From contig JAJOKN010000107.1 in the NCBI GenBank assembly GCA_021129815.1, forward strand, positions 1 to 15,094: 15,094 bases of DNA. Reading direction: 5' to 3'. This DNA is from Desulfotomaculum sp. (GTDB lineage Bacteria; Bacillota; Desulfotomaculia; Desulfotomaculales; Desulfohalotomaculaceae). The position numbers and the translations under genes were made by a program. Each line of letters starts with the position of its first letter. Positions within the stretch are counted from its first letter, which is position 1. The notes beneath the pieces were generated by a model. The model was not told the origin of the DNA, did no database searches, and worked only from the letters and a program-made list of their open reading frames with translations. Below are positions 1 to 7,588 of this stretch, in pieces.

Positions 1-425
1 GCTGTGGTTGTGTTGAATGATTTAGAGATAACTCGTTTGGGTGACAAAATGGTAGATGGCTATTTGAATGAGGAATCGATGAAGCGCACTGCATTGCAGG
101 TAAAACAGTTTATAAAACAAGCTAAAGGAATATCAATTGACGATGTGGTTGTAGTTGCAACCAAAGCTGTGCGCAGCGCTAAAAACAAAGATGCTTTTTT
201 AAGTATAGTAATGGTTTTGAAATTTTTGACTATCAACTGGAACAAATTTTAAATATTTTGAATAATTCTAGCCATGAAGAGCTATCTAAAATGCCGGGCT
301 TAGATTCAAGTCGTGCAGATATAATATTGGCGGGAGTGCGTATAATTAGCTCTATTGTAAGAGGGTTAGGGGTTAAAAGCTTTACTGTCAGTGAAACAGG
401 CTTGCTGTGGGGAGTATTAGTTAAG
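1..425 (+). pseudogene. ppx: Ppx/GppA-type exopolyphosphatase remnant, internally deleted
   Basis: This is the remnant of a Ppx/GppA family phosphatase, an ASKHA-fold enzyme acting on polyphosphate or pppGpp. Frame 1 from the window edge to about 205 reads a typical N-terminal part with LNDLEITRLGDK, a Y-L-N-E-E-S helix and VVVVATKAVRSAKNKDAFL. The frame then runs into a stop at 252. The C-terminal part resumes in another frame from about 216 (FEIFDYQLEQIL), continuing with LSKMPGLDSSRADIILAG and FTVSETGLLWGVL. The catalytic centre between them, including the DxGGGS-type phosphate loop, is missing, probably about 150 residues. The true start lies before the window. The 3' end is joined to the spoIIE remnant near 415-430. 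Family assignment rests on both flanking motifs and is fairly firm; no activity can remain. Confidence 0.8.
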
Positions 426-871
426 AGAGTAAAACATGTCGAAAATGTTTCAATGATAAGCTACCTAAAGAAACATTTGCTACGATAGACCTCGTAGTGG
501 TGGATCTTTATTCTGGACATGCGGAATTTATTAAAACATGTGCAGCGCCTGCTTTTCTTGTGAGACGGAATAGAGTTATAACTATATCTACCAGTAGGAA
601 TAATTGAAGACATAGAAATAAAAACTCATGTTAAAACTTTGTATGCAAAAGATATGCTGGTTATGCTTACAGATGGAGTTTTAGAGGCATGTAGAAACAT
701 GGGAGATATAGAAGAATTATTTAAAAAAAAATGCTGCCGGGACTTTTAGATTTGCACCTGCAAGAAGTTGCAGATATCATCATGGATGTTATAGCGGAAA
801 GCAGCAATGATTTTAAAGATTGTAAACCGGATGATCGCACGGTGTTGGTGATTAAAATAGAAAATGCCTGA
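422..871 (+). pseudogene. spoIIE: SpoIIE C-terminal phosphatase remnant, deleted and frameshifted
   Basis: SpoIIE is the membrane PP2C-type serine phosphatase that activates sigma-F in the forespore. Here only part of its C-terminal phosphatase domain survives, in three frames. The first piece (codons from 425) shows ESKT, then after an apparent internal loss KLPKETFATIDLVVVDLYSG and AEFIKTCAAPAFLVRR. A frameshift near 587 moves to LPVGIIEDIE and then KDMLVMLTDGVLEA. A second shift lies in a run of nine A at 723-731, after which PGLLDLHLQEVADIIMDVI and KPDDRTVLVIKIENA finish at the stop 869-871. The N-terminal membrane region is gone; only the ppx remnant lies upstream. It sits just before tilS, where intact spoIIE is normally found in Firmicutes, which supports the call. 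Confidence 0.85.
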
Positions 872-1115
872 TAAAGTTTTAAAAAATAAATTTATTGGCT
901 TTTAGTTGCTAAAAACTAACAAATAACTGGCAGAAAGGTTTTTGTTGTTAAAGTTTGAATAATGTTGATTTGTCTGTAGAAGTCTTTAGTTTGATTAAAT
1001 TGCCTGTTGGGCGGTTATTTTTTTATATTAAAAGCAGGATTTTTTTCAGATAATGTTGAAATTTAATTACTACTGCTTGCTTTGATGCTGTATTTATTGG
1101 GGGTAGTGAAATGTA
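872..1115 (+). other. AT-rich gap before tilS
   Basis: This 244-bp stretch holds no credible gene. It contains weak stem-like motifs (TTTTAG/CTAAAA near 900-917) and several T-runs but no convincing terminator hairpin. One weak promoter candidate is listed separately. It may be decayed sequence left from the spoIIE region. Confidence 0.5.
1000..1029 (+). promoter_or_regulatory. Weak sigma-A promoter candidate for tilS-ftsH
   Basis: TTGCCT at 1000-1005 and TATATT at 1024-1029 are separated by 18 bp, a tolerable sigma-A spacing. The -10 is good and the -35 is poor. The region is so AT-rich that chance matches are common. It is the best candidate I see upstream of tilS. Confidence 0.25.
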
Positions 1116-2504
1116 GTGGAAATTGAAGAAAAAGTATTGAACTTTATAAATTCGTCTAAAATGATAAAAAGTGGACAAAAAGTGTTGGTTGCTGTTTCAG
1201 GTGGTGTGGATTCAGTTACCCTTTTACATATGTTGAACAAGTGGAAAAAAATTCTAAATATTGCGCTGTGTGCTGCTCACTTGGATCATATGTTTAGAGG
1301 TGAAGAATCAAAAAAGGATGCTGAGTTTGTGCAGAAAATCTGTGATGAATGGAGAATACCATGTATTGTTGAAAGAATAAATGTGCCGGAGTATATGAAA
1401 GATAAAAAGATTTCTGCTCAAATAGCGGCAAGAGAAGTTAGGTATAATTTTCTTGAACGCGCTGCTGGCGAGGTGAATGCTGATTTAATAGCACTTGCTC
1501 ATCATGCTGATGATCAAGCGGAGACGGTGCTGCTGAACTTGATACGCGGAAGCGGCATAAGAGGCCTATCAGGAATGGATTTTATTAGGGATGAACGCTA
1601 TATAAGGCCGTTAATTCAGTTAAGGCGAAAGGAGATAGAGACATACTGTTCTAAGTATGGGCTTTTGTATCGAGAAGATGCGTCTAACAAAAAGACAATA
1701 TATTTGCGCAATCGAATACGCTTGAATCTCATGCCAATTTTAGAGGAGTATAATCCAAAGATTGTTGATGTGCTCTTAAGGCTAGCAGATATAAGCAGGG
1801 CGGAAGATTCATATATTTTGATGGAGGCAAAAAAAGCTTTTGATTCGCTTGCAGAATTCAAAAGTTCAGCAGTGATTTTGGATAGAAAAAAATTTAATGA
1901 TTTACACACGGCAATTAAACGCCGCGTGGCAAACTTAGCGTGGGAAAAAGTATCGGGAATGCAAGGACTATCTTTTGAACATATTGAGAATATAATAAAA
2001 CATGCTAAAAGCTCGGCTCCTAAAATCGTAGAATTGCCTTGTAAAGTTGTATGCAACATAGCTTATGAACGAATGAAATTCAGTGTGGGAACAGAAGATT
2101 TGCTTAAAGCACCTGTATTTCATAAAATTGCTGTACCGGGCACAACGATTGTTGACGATAAAATGACTATAACGTCATCTTTACATTATAGAGAGAATTT
2201 TAACGTTGCGCTTGCGAGTTTGCCTAAAAACGAAGCTGTATTGGATTACCACATTACAGGAGCTGAGCTTTTTGTTAGAACGCGCAAACCCGGAGATGTG
2301 TTTAAACCTTTAGGGGTCGGTGGGAAAGTAAAGCTCAAGAAGTTTTTTATTGATCAAAAAGTGCCGAGGTCAGAAAGAGATAAAATACCAATTATATGCA
2401 ATAAAAAAGGGGATATTGTGTGGGTTTGTGGTTTTAGAATTGGAGAGGATTTTAAAATAACGCACAGCACGAAACGAATTTTGCATTTAAAATTGACAGT
2501 GTAA
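1116..2504 (+). CDS. tilS: tRNA(Ile)-lysidine synthetase TilS
   Basis: TilS uses ATP and lysine to convert C34 of the CAU-anticodon tRNA-Ile into lysidine, so that the tRNA reads AUA and is charged with isoleucine; it is essential in the cytoplasm. The 462-residue product is full length. The N-terminal N-type ATP pyrophosphatase domain has the PP-loop SGGVDS at residues 28-33 and the family motif HHADDQAETVLLNLIRGSG. The C-terminal domain carries RTRKPGDVFKPLG and KVKLKKFFIDQKVPRSERDK, typical of the tRNA-binding end. The start is GTG, with a GGGGG-rich site at about 1099-1104 some 11 bases upstream; no ATG fits. Position after spoIIE and before ftsH is the conserved Firmicutes arrangement. 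The reading frame is clean, unlike the remnants just upstream. Confidence 0.96.
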   Translation: MEIEEKVLNFINSSKMIKSGQKVLVAVSGGVDSVTLLHMLNKWKKILNIALCAAHLDHMFRGEESKKDAEFVQKICDEWRIPCIVERINVPEYMKDKKISAQIAAREVRYNFLERAAGEVNADLIALAHHADDQAETVLLNLIRGSGIRGLSGMDFIRDERYIRPLIQLRRKEIETYCSKYGLLYREDASNKKTIYLRNRIRLNLMPILEEYNPKIVDVLLRLADISRAEDSYILMEAKKAFDSLAEFKSSAVILDRKKFNDLHTAIKRRVANLAWEKVSGMQGLSFEHIENIIKHAKSSAPKIVELPCKVVCNIAYERMKFSVGTEDLLKAPVFHKIAVPGTTIVDDKMTITSSLHYRENFNVALASLPKNEAVLDYHITGAELFVRTRKPGDVFKPLGVGGKVKLKKFFIDQKVPRSERDKIPIICNKKGDIVWVCGFRIGEDFKITHSTKRILHLKLTV

Positions 2505-2559
2505 AGCTTTATTTGAGTATTGACTAAATTAGTGTGTTTTTTGGAAGGAGTGTCATTTT

Positions 2560-4440
2560 TTGAACAAAAACAAAGTTATCAAAAATATGATAATTTATGT
2601 TTTGATTGTATTAGCGGTGATAGCAGTTATTCATTATTCAACGCCACCTGATACTAATATTAAGAATTTGCAATATAGCGAGCTTTTAAGAAAGTTAGAA
2701 CAAAATAAGGTTGAAAGTATAGAGTTTAAAATTCAGGATAATACTAACTTTATTAGCGGGGTATTAAAAGATGGTGTAAAGTTTTCTTCGAAGGGTGTTT
2801 GGCCGGATGACGAACTTTTAAGGATAGTAAAAGAACAGAATTTGTCAATAGAAGTAAAACCGCCTGACAGGCCAGCGTGGTGGATGAGCCTTTTGATGAG
2901 CATTTTGCCAATTTTGCTTTTAGTAGGGTTGTTTTTGCTTTTGATGCAGCATGCCCAAGGCGGGGGCGGTCGTGTGATGCAGTTTGGCAAAAGCAGGGCT
3001 AAACTGCACAGCGATAATAAGATGAAAGTGACATTTAAAGATGTGGCAGGAGCTGATGAAGAAAAAGAAGAGCTGGTTGAAATAGTGGAGTTTTTAAAAA
3101 ATCCTAAGAAATTCAGAGAAATAGGAGCAAAGATTCCAAAAGGGGTATTGCTGTTTGGACATCCAGGCACAGGTAAAACTCTTTTGGCACGTGCAGTTGC
3201 TGGAGAGGCAGGAGTGCCGTTCTTTAGCATCAGCGGTTCAGATTTTGTTGAGATGTTTGTTGGTGTAGGAGCATCGCGCGTAAGAGACTTATTTGAACAA
3301 GCAAAGAAAAATGCGCCGTGTATAGTGTTTATAGATGAAATTGATGCTGTTGGCCGACAACGCGGTGCAGGGCTTGGTGGGGGACATGATGAAAGAGAGC
3401 AGACGTTAAATCAATTGCTTGTGGAGATGGATGGTTTTAGCCCGAATGAAGGAATTATAATAATTGCTGCTACAAACAGGCTGGATATATTGGACCCTGC
3501 GCTTTTAAGACCGGGAAGATTTGATAGGCAAATAGCTGTGGGAGCGCCGGATGTAAAGGGACGCGAGGAAATATTAAAAGTGCATACTAGAAACAAACCT
3601 CTGGCAGATGATGTGGATTTGAGGATAATAGCAAGGCGCACGCCGGGGTTTACAGGTGCAGACTTAGCAAATCTGGTAAATGAAGCAGCGCTGCTTGCAG
3701 CGCGTTTGAATTTAAAGAAAATCACGCAAAAACAACTTGAAGAAAGCATAGAGCGTGTAATAGCAGGTCCGGAGAAAAAATCTAAAGTGATAAGCGAAAA
3801 AGAAAAGAGGCTTGTTTCTTATCACGAAGCAGGGCATGCGCTGGTAGGTTATCTCTTACCGCATACCGATCCGGTGCATAAAGTATCCATAATACCACGC
3901 GGGCGTGCAGGAGGTTATACTTTGCTTTTACCTAAGGAAGATCGCTCGTATATGACAAAATCGATGTTGTTAGATGAGATAACTATGCTGCTTGGTGGTA
4001 GAGTAGCTGAAGATATAATATTAAAGGAGATAAGCACAGGCGCGCAGAACGATTTAGAAAGAGCTACTGAGACTGCACGCAAAATGGTTATGGAGTATGG
4101 CATGAGCGAGCGGTTAGGACCGCTTACACTTGGACAAAAGAACCAAACAGTATTCTTGGGCAGAGATATTGCAAGAGATCGCAACTTCAGCGAAGAGATA
4201 GCTTTTGCAATTGATAAAGAAGTAAAGAGCATTATTGAACAATGCTATAATAAATCGAGGGATTTACTTACTACAAACCGAAAAGCGCTTCATGCGATTG
4301 CACAGCTGCTTCTAGAAAAAGAAACTATCAGCGCTGAAGAATTTGAAGAGCTTATGAAAAAACAAGGCTTGGAAAAGGAGAAAGCACCAGGTATGATTAT
4401 AAGTACTGATAATGATAGTTCTAAAAGCAAAAATCAATAA
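2560..4440 (+). CDS. ftsH: ATP-dependent zinc metalloprotease FtsH
   Basis: FtsH is a hexameric membrane-anchored AAA+ protease that extracts and degrades misfolded membrane proteins and some short-lived regulators. The 626-residue protein has a first membrane helix at about 9-25, an extracytoplasmic domain, a second helix at about 107-129, then the AAA module. That module has Walker A GHPGTGKT at 200-207, Walker B CIVFIDEIDAVGRQRG and the second region of homology ending RPGRFDRQI. The zinc site is HEAGH at 422-426, with the third ligand expected at Asp498 in AQNDLERATE. The second Walker A residue is His where Pro is usual; that position is variable in P-loops, so activity is expected. The start is TTG, supported by GGAAGGAG at 2543-2550 nine bases upstream. 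hpt, usual between tilS and ftsH, is missing. Confidence 0.97.
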   Translation: MNKNKVIKNMIIYVLIVLAVIAVIHYSTPPDTNIKNLQYSELLRKLEQNKVESIEFKIQDNTNFISGVLKDGVKFSSKGVWPDDELLRIVKEQNLSIEVKPPDRPAWWMSLLMSILPILLLVGLFLLLMQHAQGGGGRVMQFGKSRAKLHSDNKMKVTFKDVAGADEEKEELVEIVEFLKNPKKFREIGAKIPKGVLLFGHPGTGKTLLARAVAGEAGVPFFSISGSDFVEMFVGVGASRVRDLFEQAKKNAPCIVFIDEIDAVGRQRGAGLGGGHDEREQTLNQLLVEMDGFSPNEGIIIIAATNRLDILDPALLRPGRFDRQIAVGAPDVKGREEILKVHTRNKPLADDVDLRIIARRTPGFTGADLANLVNEAALLAARLNLKKITQKQLEESIERVIAGPEKKSKVISEKEKRLVSYHEAGHALVGYLLPHTDPVHKVSIIPRGRAGGYTLLLPKEDRSYMTKSMLLDEITMLLGGRVAEDIILKEISTGAQNDLERATETARKMVMEYGMSERLGPLTLGQKNQTVFLGRDIARDRNFSEEIAFAIDKEVKSIIEQCYNKSRDLLTTNRKALHAIAQLLLEKETISAEEFEELMKKQGLEKEKAPGMIISTDNDSSKSKNQ

Positions 4441-4468
4441 TTAAACAGGAAGGGAGAGGCTTTTAGTC

Positions 4469-4924
4469 ATGGAAAGAGAACGCACTTTTATAATGATAAA
4501 ACCAGATGCGGTGCAGAGAGGGTTGATAGGTGAGATAATAAATCGATTTGTAAAAAAAGGCTATAAGCTCATAGCAATGAAGCTCATGCAAATACCTAGG
4601 AGCCTAGCTGAACAGCATTATGCAGAACACAAGGATAAGCCATTTTTTGAATCTTTAATTCAATACATTACTTCTGCACCTGTTGTTGCCATGGTGTGGG
4701 AAGGGAAGGAGATAGTTGCTACTGCTAGAGTTATGATAGGAGCAACAGATCCTCTTAAGGCAGCGCCGGGAAGTATTCGTGGGACATACGGTGTGGATTT
4801 AGGTAGGAATGTTATTCACGCTTCAGACTCTAAAGAAAGTGCAAAGCGTGAAATAGAATTGTTCTTTAAGCCAGAGGAGATATTGACATATAGTTTAACA
4901 TTGGAAAACTGGCTGTATGAGTGA
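4469..4924 (+). CDS. ndk: Nucleoside diphosphate kinase
   Basis: Ndk moves the terminal phosphate between nucleoside triphosphates and diphosphates through a phosphohistidine, balancing NTP and dNTP pools in the cytoplasm. The 151-residue product is a normal length. It opens with TFIMIKPDAVQRGLIGEII, contains the ATP-site region ARVMIGATDPLKAAPGSIRG, and has the active-site signature NVIHASDS with catalytic His117. The ATG start follows a purine-rich AGGAAGGGAGAGG site at about 4447-4459. It lies 28 bases after ftsH with no terminator between, so it is probably co-transcribed. The large inverted repeat begins 40 bases after its stop and may end its transcript. Confidence 0.97.
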   Translation: MERERTFIMIKPDAVQRGLIGEIINRFVKKGYKLIAMKLMQIPRSLAEQHYAEHKDKPFFESLIQYITSAPVVAMVWEGKEIVATARVMIGATDPLKAAPGSIRGTYGVDLGRNVIHASDSKESAKREIELFFKPEEILTYSLTLENWLYE

Positions 4925-4964
4925 TTTAAAGGGATTTTCAAAACAAAAGTATTGACAAACTTTG

Positions 4965-5099
4965 ATGACTATGCCTTTTGATTTAAGCGTCTATTATCAA
5001 GATTATCAAACCTGACTTAAGCTAGACAGCACAAAGTCATGTGTAGTTTTTAAATGCTGACTTAGGCGAAAAATAGACGCTGGTAAAAGGTATAGTCAT
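4965..5099. repeat. 135-nt imperfect inverted repeat / long hairpin
   Basis: The outer left arm (4965-4995) begins ATGACTATGCCTTTTG and ends GCGTCTATT. The right arm (5072-5099) is its near reverse complement, AATAGACGCTGG then TAAAAGGTATAGTCAT. A second inner pair, GCTAGACAGCA at 5021-5031 and TGCTGACTTAGGC at 5055-5067, continues the stem with a bulge. About 25 extra bases lie on the left side (4996-5020). T-runs follow at 5105-5121. It could be a terminator for ndk, a structured leader RNA for the thioesterase-fhs unit, or a small non-autonomous mobile element; no clear target-site duplication is visible. It does not match the THF riboswitch pattern as I know it. Confidence 0.65.
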
Positions 5100-5190
5100 T
5101 ATTAATTTTTTTATTTTTTTAAGGAATTGATTATTGGATTTTAGAGATTTTCACTTTAAAGTTAAAATTCGACATCTAAAGGAGAAATGT

Positions 5191-5220
5191 TTGACATCAT
5201 TTTAATTCATGTGTTACTCT
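5191..5220 (+). promoter_or_regulatory. Candidate sigma-A promoter for thioesterase-fhs
   Basis: A perfect -35 TTGACA (5191-5196) is followed after 18 bp by TACTCT (5215-5220), which keeps the key first, second and last -10 bases. Transcription would start about 60 bases before the thioesterase gene and downstream of the large hairpin. A second TTGACA at 4952-4957 has no good -10. A 10-bp palindrome ACTTTAAAGT lies at 5153-5162 just upstream and could be an operator, though this is speculative. The rest of the gap 5122-5289 shows nothing else. Confidence 0.4.
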
Positions 5221-5289
5221 AAGCATATGCTGTTTATCGATTGATTTTTAAAATATTTCTGAAAATTAAACTTTTAAGGAGTGGAACAA

Positions 5290-5682
5290 ATGTCAGAATT
5301 GAAGGTAGGAATAAAAGGGGAAGCAAAAGTTGTAGTCAGTAAAGAGCACACTGCTGCAGCAGTTGGCAGCGGAAGCGTTGAAGTCTTTGCTACTCCATCT
5401 ATGATAGCGCTTATGGAAAAAGCTGCTCTTGCTTCTGTTCAGCCTTATCTGGAGCCCGGTCAAAGCACAGTTGGCATAATGCTGAAGGTGGTTCACACAG
5501 CAGCTACGCCTGTAGGAATGGAAGTAACAGCAACGGCACAACTCATTGAAATAGACAGGCGAAAGCTTGTATTTAAAGTGGAAGCGCGTGATGAAAAGGA
5601 ACTCATAGGGGAAGGAACGCATGAGCGTTTTATAATAGATGTCAATAAGTTTTTAGCGAAGGTAAATGATAAAAAAGCTTAG
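5290..5682 (+). CDS. Hot-dog fold thioesterase, fluoroacetyl-CoA thioesterase (FlK)-like
   Basis: The 130-residue protein belongs to the small hot-dog thioesterases related to FlK, which hydrolyse an acyl-CoA. Residues matching the FlK catalytic triad are present: Thr35 in FATPSM, Glu43 in LMEKAA and His69 in KVVHTAATPVG. The C-terminal GEGTHERFIID is also characteristic of this family. Fluoroacetyl-CoA is unlikely to be the natural substrate here; the real one is unknown. I chose ATG 5290 because AAGGAG at 5276-5281 sits eight bases upstream and overlaps the in-frame GTG at 5281, which therefore cannot be the start. fhs begins 12 bases after the stop, and its ribosome site overlaps this gene's stop codon, so the two are translated as a unit. 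Confidence 0.88.
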   Translation: MSELKVGIKGEAKVVVSKEHTAAAVGSGSVEVFATPSMIALMEKAALASVQPYLEPGQSTVGIMLKVVHTAATPVGMEVTATAQLIEIDRRKLVFKVEARDEKELIGEGTHERFIIDVNKFLAKVNDKKA

Positions 5683-5694
5683 GGAGGTTATGGG

Positions 5695-7398
5695 ATGAAA
5701 CATGTACCCAGCGATCTGGAGATTGCTCAGGCTCATAAAATGCAGCCCATAGTTGAAATCGCTGCAAAGATAGGTTTATCAGAGGATGACATCGACTTAT
5801 ATGGTAAGTACAAAGCAAAGATAAAGCTTGAAGTGTTGGAGAGATTAAAAGATAAGCCAAATGGAAAGCTCATCGATGTAACGGCTATAACACCGACGCC
5901 GCTTGGAGAAGGAAAGACAGTAACTACTATTGGGCTTGGACAGGGATTGGGCAAAATAGGCAAAAATGCCATAATCACACTGAGGCAGCCTTCAATGGGT
6001 CCTGTTTTTGGCATAAAAGGTGGGGCAGCAGGCGGTGGATATTCGCAAGTGGTGCCTATGGAAGACATAAACATACATTTTACTGGAGATATACATGCAG
6101 TGGCTGCTGCTAACAATTTATTAGCTGCTATGATCGACACTTCTATATTGCTCAAAAACCCACTCAATATAGATCCGCTTACAGTTATGTGGAATAGAGT
6201 TGTGGACATAAATGACAGAGCATTGAGAGATATTGTGATTGGGCTAGGTGGTGCAGTAAATGGATACCCGCGCCAAACAGCTTTTGATATGGCTGTGGCA
6301 TCTGAAGTTATGGCAATACTTGCATTAGCTGAAGATTTACAAGACCTGCGCAAGCGCTTTGGAAAAATAGTGGTTGCATACACTTACGATGGGAAGCCTG
6401 TTACTGCTGAAGATTTAAAGGCAGCAGGCGCTATGGCAGTTATAATGAAGGAAGCTATAAAGCCAAATCTGGCACAAACGCTTGAAGGGCAAGCTTGCAT
6501 AATGCATGCGGGACCATTTGCAAACATCGCTCATGGCAACAGCTCTGTTATTGCAGACCGCATAGCGCTTAAGCTTGGAGATTATGTGGTGACAGAGAGC
6601 GGCTTTGGTGCAGACTTGGGAATGGAGAAATTTATGAATATCAAGTGTCGCCAATCAGGCTTAAGGCCTAACTGTATAGTTATAACCTGCACTGTGCGTG
6701 CGCTCAAGATGCACGGAGGGGTAGGCAACATAGTTGCAGGAAAACCGTTGCCTGAAGAGCTCACAACTGAAAACCTGCCAGCGTTAGAAAAAGGTTGTGC
6801 TAACTTGAGCCATCACATAAAGATTGCAAGTTATTACGGTGTACCTGTTGTAGTAGCTATAAACCGCTTTACAACTGATACCGATGCAGAAATAGAGCTC
6901 ATAAAAGAAAAGGCAGTAGAAGCAGGTGCTCTGGGAGCATATCCAATAACTGTGTGGAGCGATGGCGGTGAAGGTGCTGTAGAGCTTGCAAATGCAGTGG
7001 TAGAAGCGTGTGAAAAACCCTCAGACTTTAAGCTTTTATATGATGATGACCTGAGCATTAAGGAAAAGATTGAGATACTGGCAACAAAAGTATATAACGC
7101 AGATGGAGTAAGGTATGAACCGTTAGCAGAGAAGAAAATAAAGCAGTTTGAAGAAGCTGGGTGGGATAAGTTACCCATATGCATGGCGAAGACGCATTTA
7201 TCCATATCGCACGATCCTTCTATGAAAGGTGCACCATCGGGTTATATCTTCCCGATACGCGACATACGCGCATCTGTTGGCGCAGGGTTTTTATATCCGC
7301 TTGCAGGTGAAATGCGTACCATGCCGGGATTGGGATCAAAGCCAGCAGCGCATAATGTTGATATAGATGAAAAAGGAAGGATCATAGGCCTGTTTTAA
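5695..7398 (+). CDS. fhs: Formate-tetrahydrofolate ligase
   Basis: Fhs joins formate to tetrahydrofolate with ATP, giving 10-formyl-THF for purine synthesis, initiator Met-tRNA formylation and, in acetogens, the methyl branch of the Wood-Ljungdahl pathway. The 567-residue protein is full length. It carries the nucleotide-binding signature TPTPLGEGKT at 66-75, the family signature FGIKGGAAGGGYSQV, and the C-terminal GEMRTMPGLGSKPAA. The start ATG has AGGGAGG at 5681-5687 seven bases upstream; a nearby ATG at 5690 is out of frame. It is the second gene of a thioesterase-fhs unit and is followed by a strong terminator. Presence of Fhs alone does not show acetogenesis; no other Wood-Ljungdahl genes are in the window. 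Confidence 0.97.
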   Translation: MKHVPSDLEIAQAHKMQPIVEIAAKIGLSEDDIDLYGKYKAKIKLEVLERLKDKPNGKLIDVTAITPTPLGEGKTVTTIGLGQGLGKIGKNAIITLRQPSMGPVFGIKGGAAGGGYSQVVPMEDINIHFTGDIHAVAAANNLLAAMIDTSILLKNPLNIDPLTVMWNRVVDINDRALRDIVIGLGGAVNGYPRQTAFDMAVASEVMAILALAEDLQDLRKRFGKIVVAYTYDGKPVTAEDLKAAGAMAVIMKEAIKPNLAQTLEGQACIMHAGPFANIAHGNSSVIADRIALKLGDYVVTESGFGADLGMEKFMNIKCRQSGLRPNCIVITCTVRALKMHGGVGNIVAGKPLPEELTTENLPALEKGCANLSHHIKIASYYGVPVVVAINRFTTDTDAEIELIKEKAVEAGALGAYPITVWSDGGEGAVELANAVVEACEKPSDFKLLYDDDLSIKEKIEILATKVYNADGVRYEPLAEKKIKQFEEAGWDKLPICMAKTHLSISHDPSMKGAPSGYIFPIRDIRASVGAGFLYPLAGEMRTMPGLGSKPAAHNVDIDEKGRIIGLF

Positions 7399-7431
7399 GC
7401 TTTCAAATGTGATTTAAAGTTATAGGATGAG

Positions 7432-7473
7432 GAGCGGCTGTTTTTTGTACTAAAAGCCGCTCTTTGTTTTTAT
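7432..7473 (+). terminator. Rho-independent terminator after fhs
   Basis: GAGCGGCT (7432-7439) pairs perfectly with AGCCGCTC (7455-7462), leaving a 15-base T-rich loop. The stem is followed at once by TTTGTTTTTAT. It lies 34 bases after the fhs stop and separates fhs from folP. Confidence 0.9.
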
Positions 7474-7509
7474 AAGCCGGGCGCAAGTTTTTTTATTTGC
7501 TTTTGTTAG

Positions 7510-7539
7510 TTGAAATAAGCCCTAATTCTGAAATAAAAT
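7510..7539 (+). promoter_or_regulatory. Candidate sigma-A promoter for folP-folB
   Basis: TTGAAA (7510-7515) and TAAAAT (7534-7539) are separated by 18 bp and lie between the fhs terminator and the folP start, where a promoter is required. Both hexamers match the sigma-A consensus well. Confidence 0.5.
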
Positions 7540-7588
7540 TGATTAAGGATTTAGTCTTTTAAAATCAAGGCAAAGAGGAGGTAAAAGT

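Noticed and set aside
723..731. Run of nine A in the spoIIE remnant as a programmed frameshift or slippage site
   Set aside because: There is at least one other frameshift, an internal loss and a missing N-terminus in the same gene, so simple decay explains it.
5187..5222. Short leader peptide frame (11 codons) after AAAGGAG
   Set aside because: The ribosome site is only two bases from the ATG, and the same stretch contains a better explanation as a promoter.
5281..5283. GTG as the thioesterase start
   Set aside because: Its first base is part of the AAGGAG ribosome site; ATG 5290 has correct spacing.
4925..5289. THF riboswitch upstream of fhs
   Set aside because: I compared the region with the THF riboswitch sequence pattern as I recall it and saw no match; the structure is a simple long hairpin.
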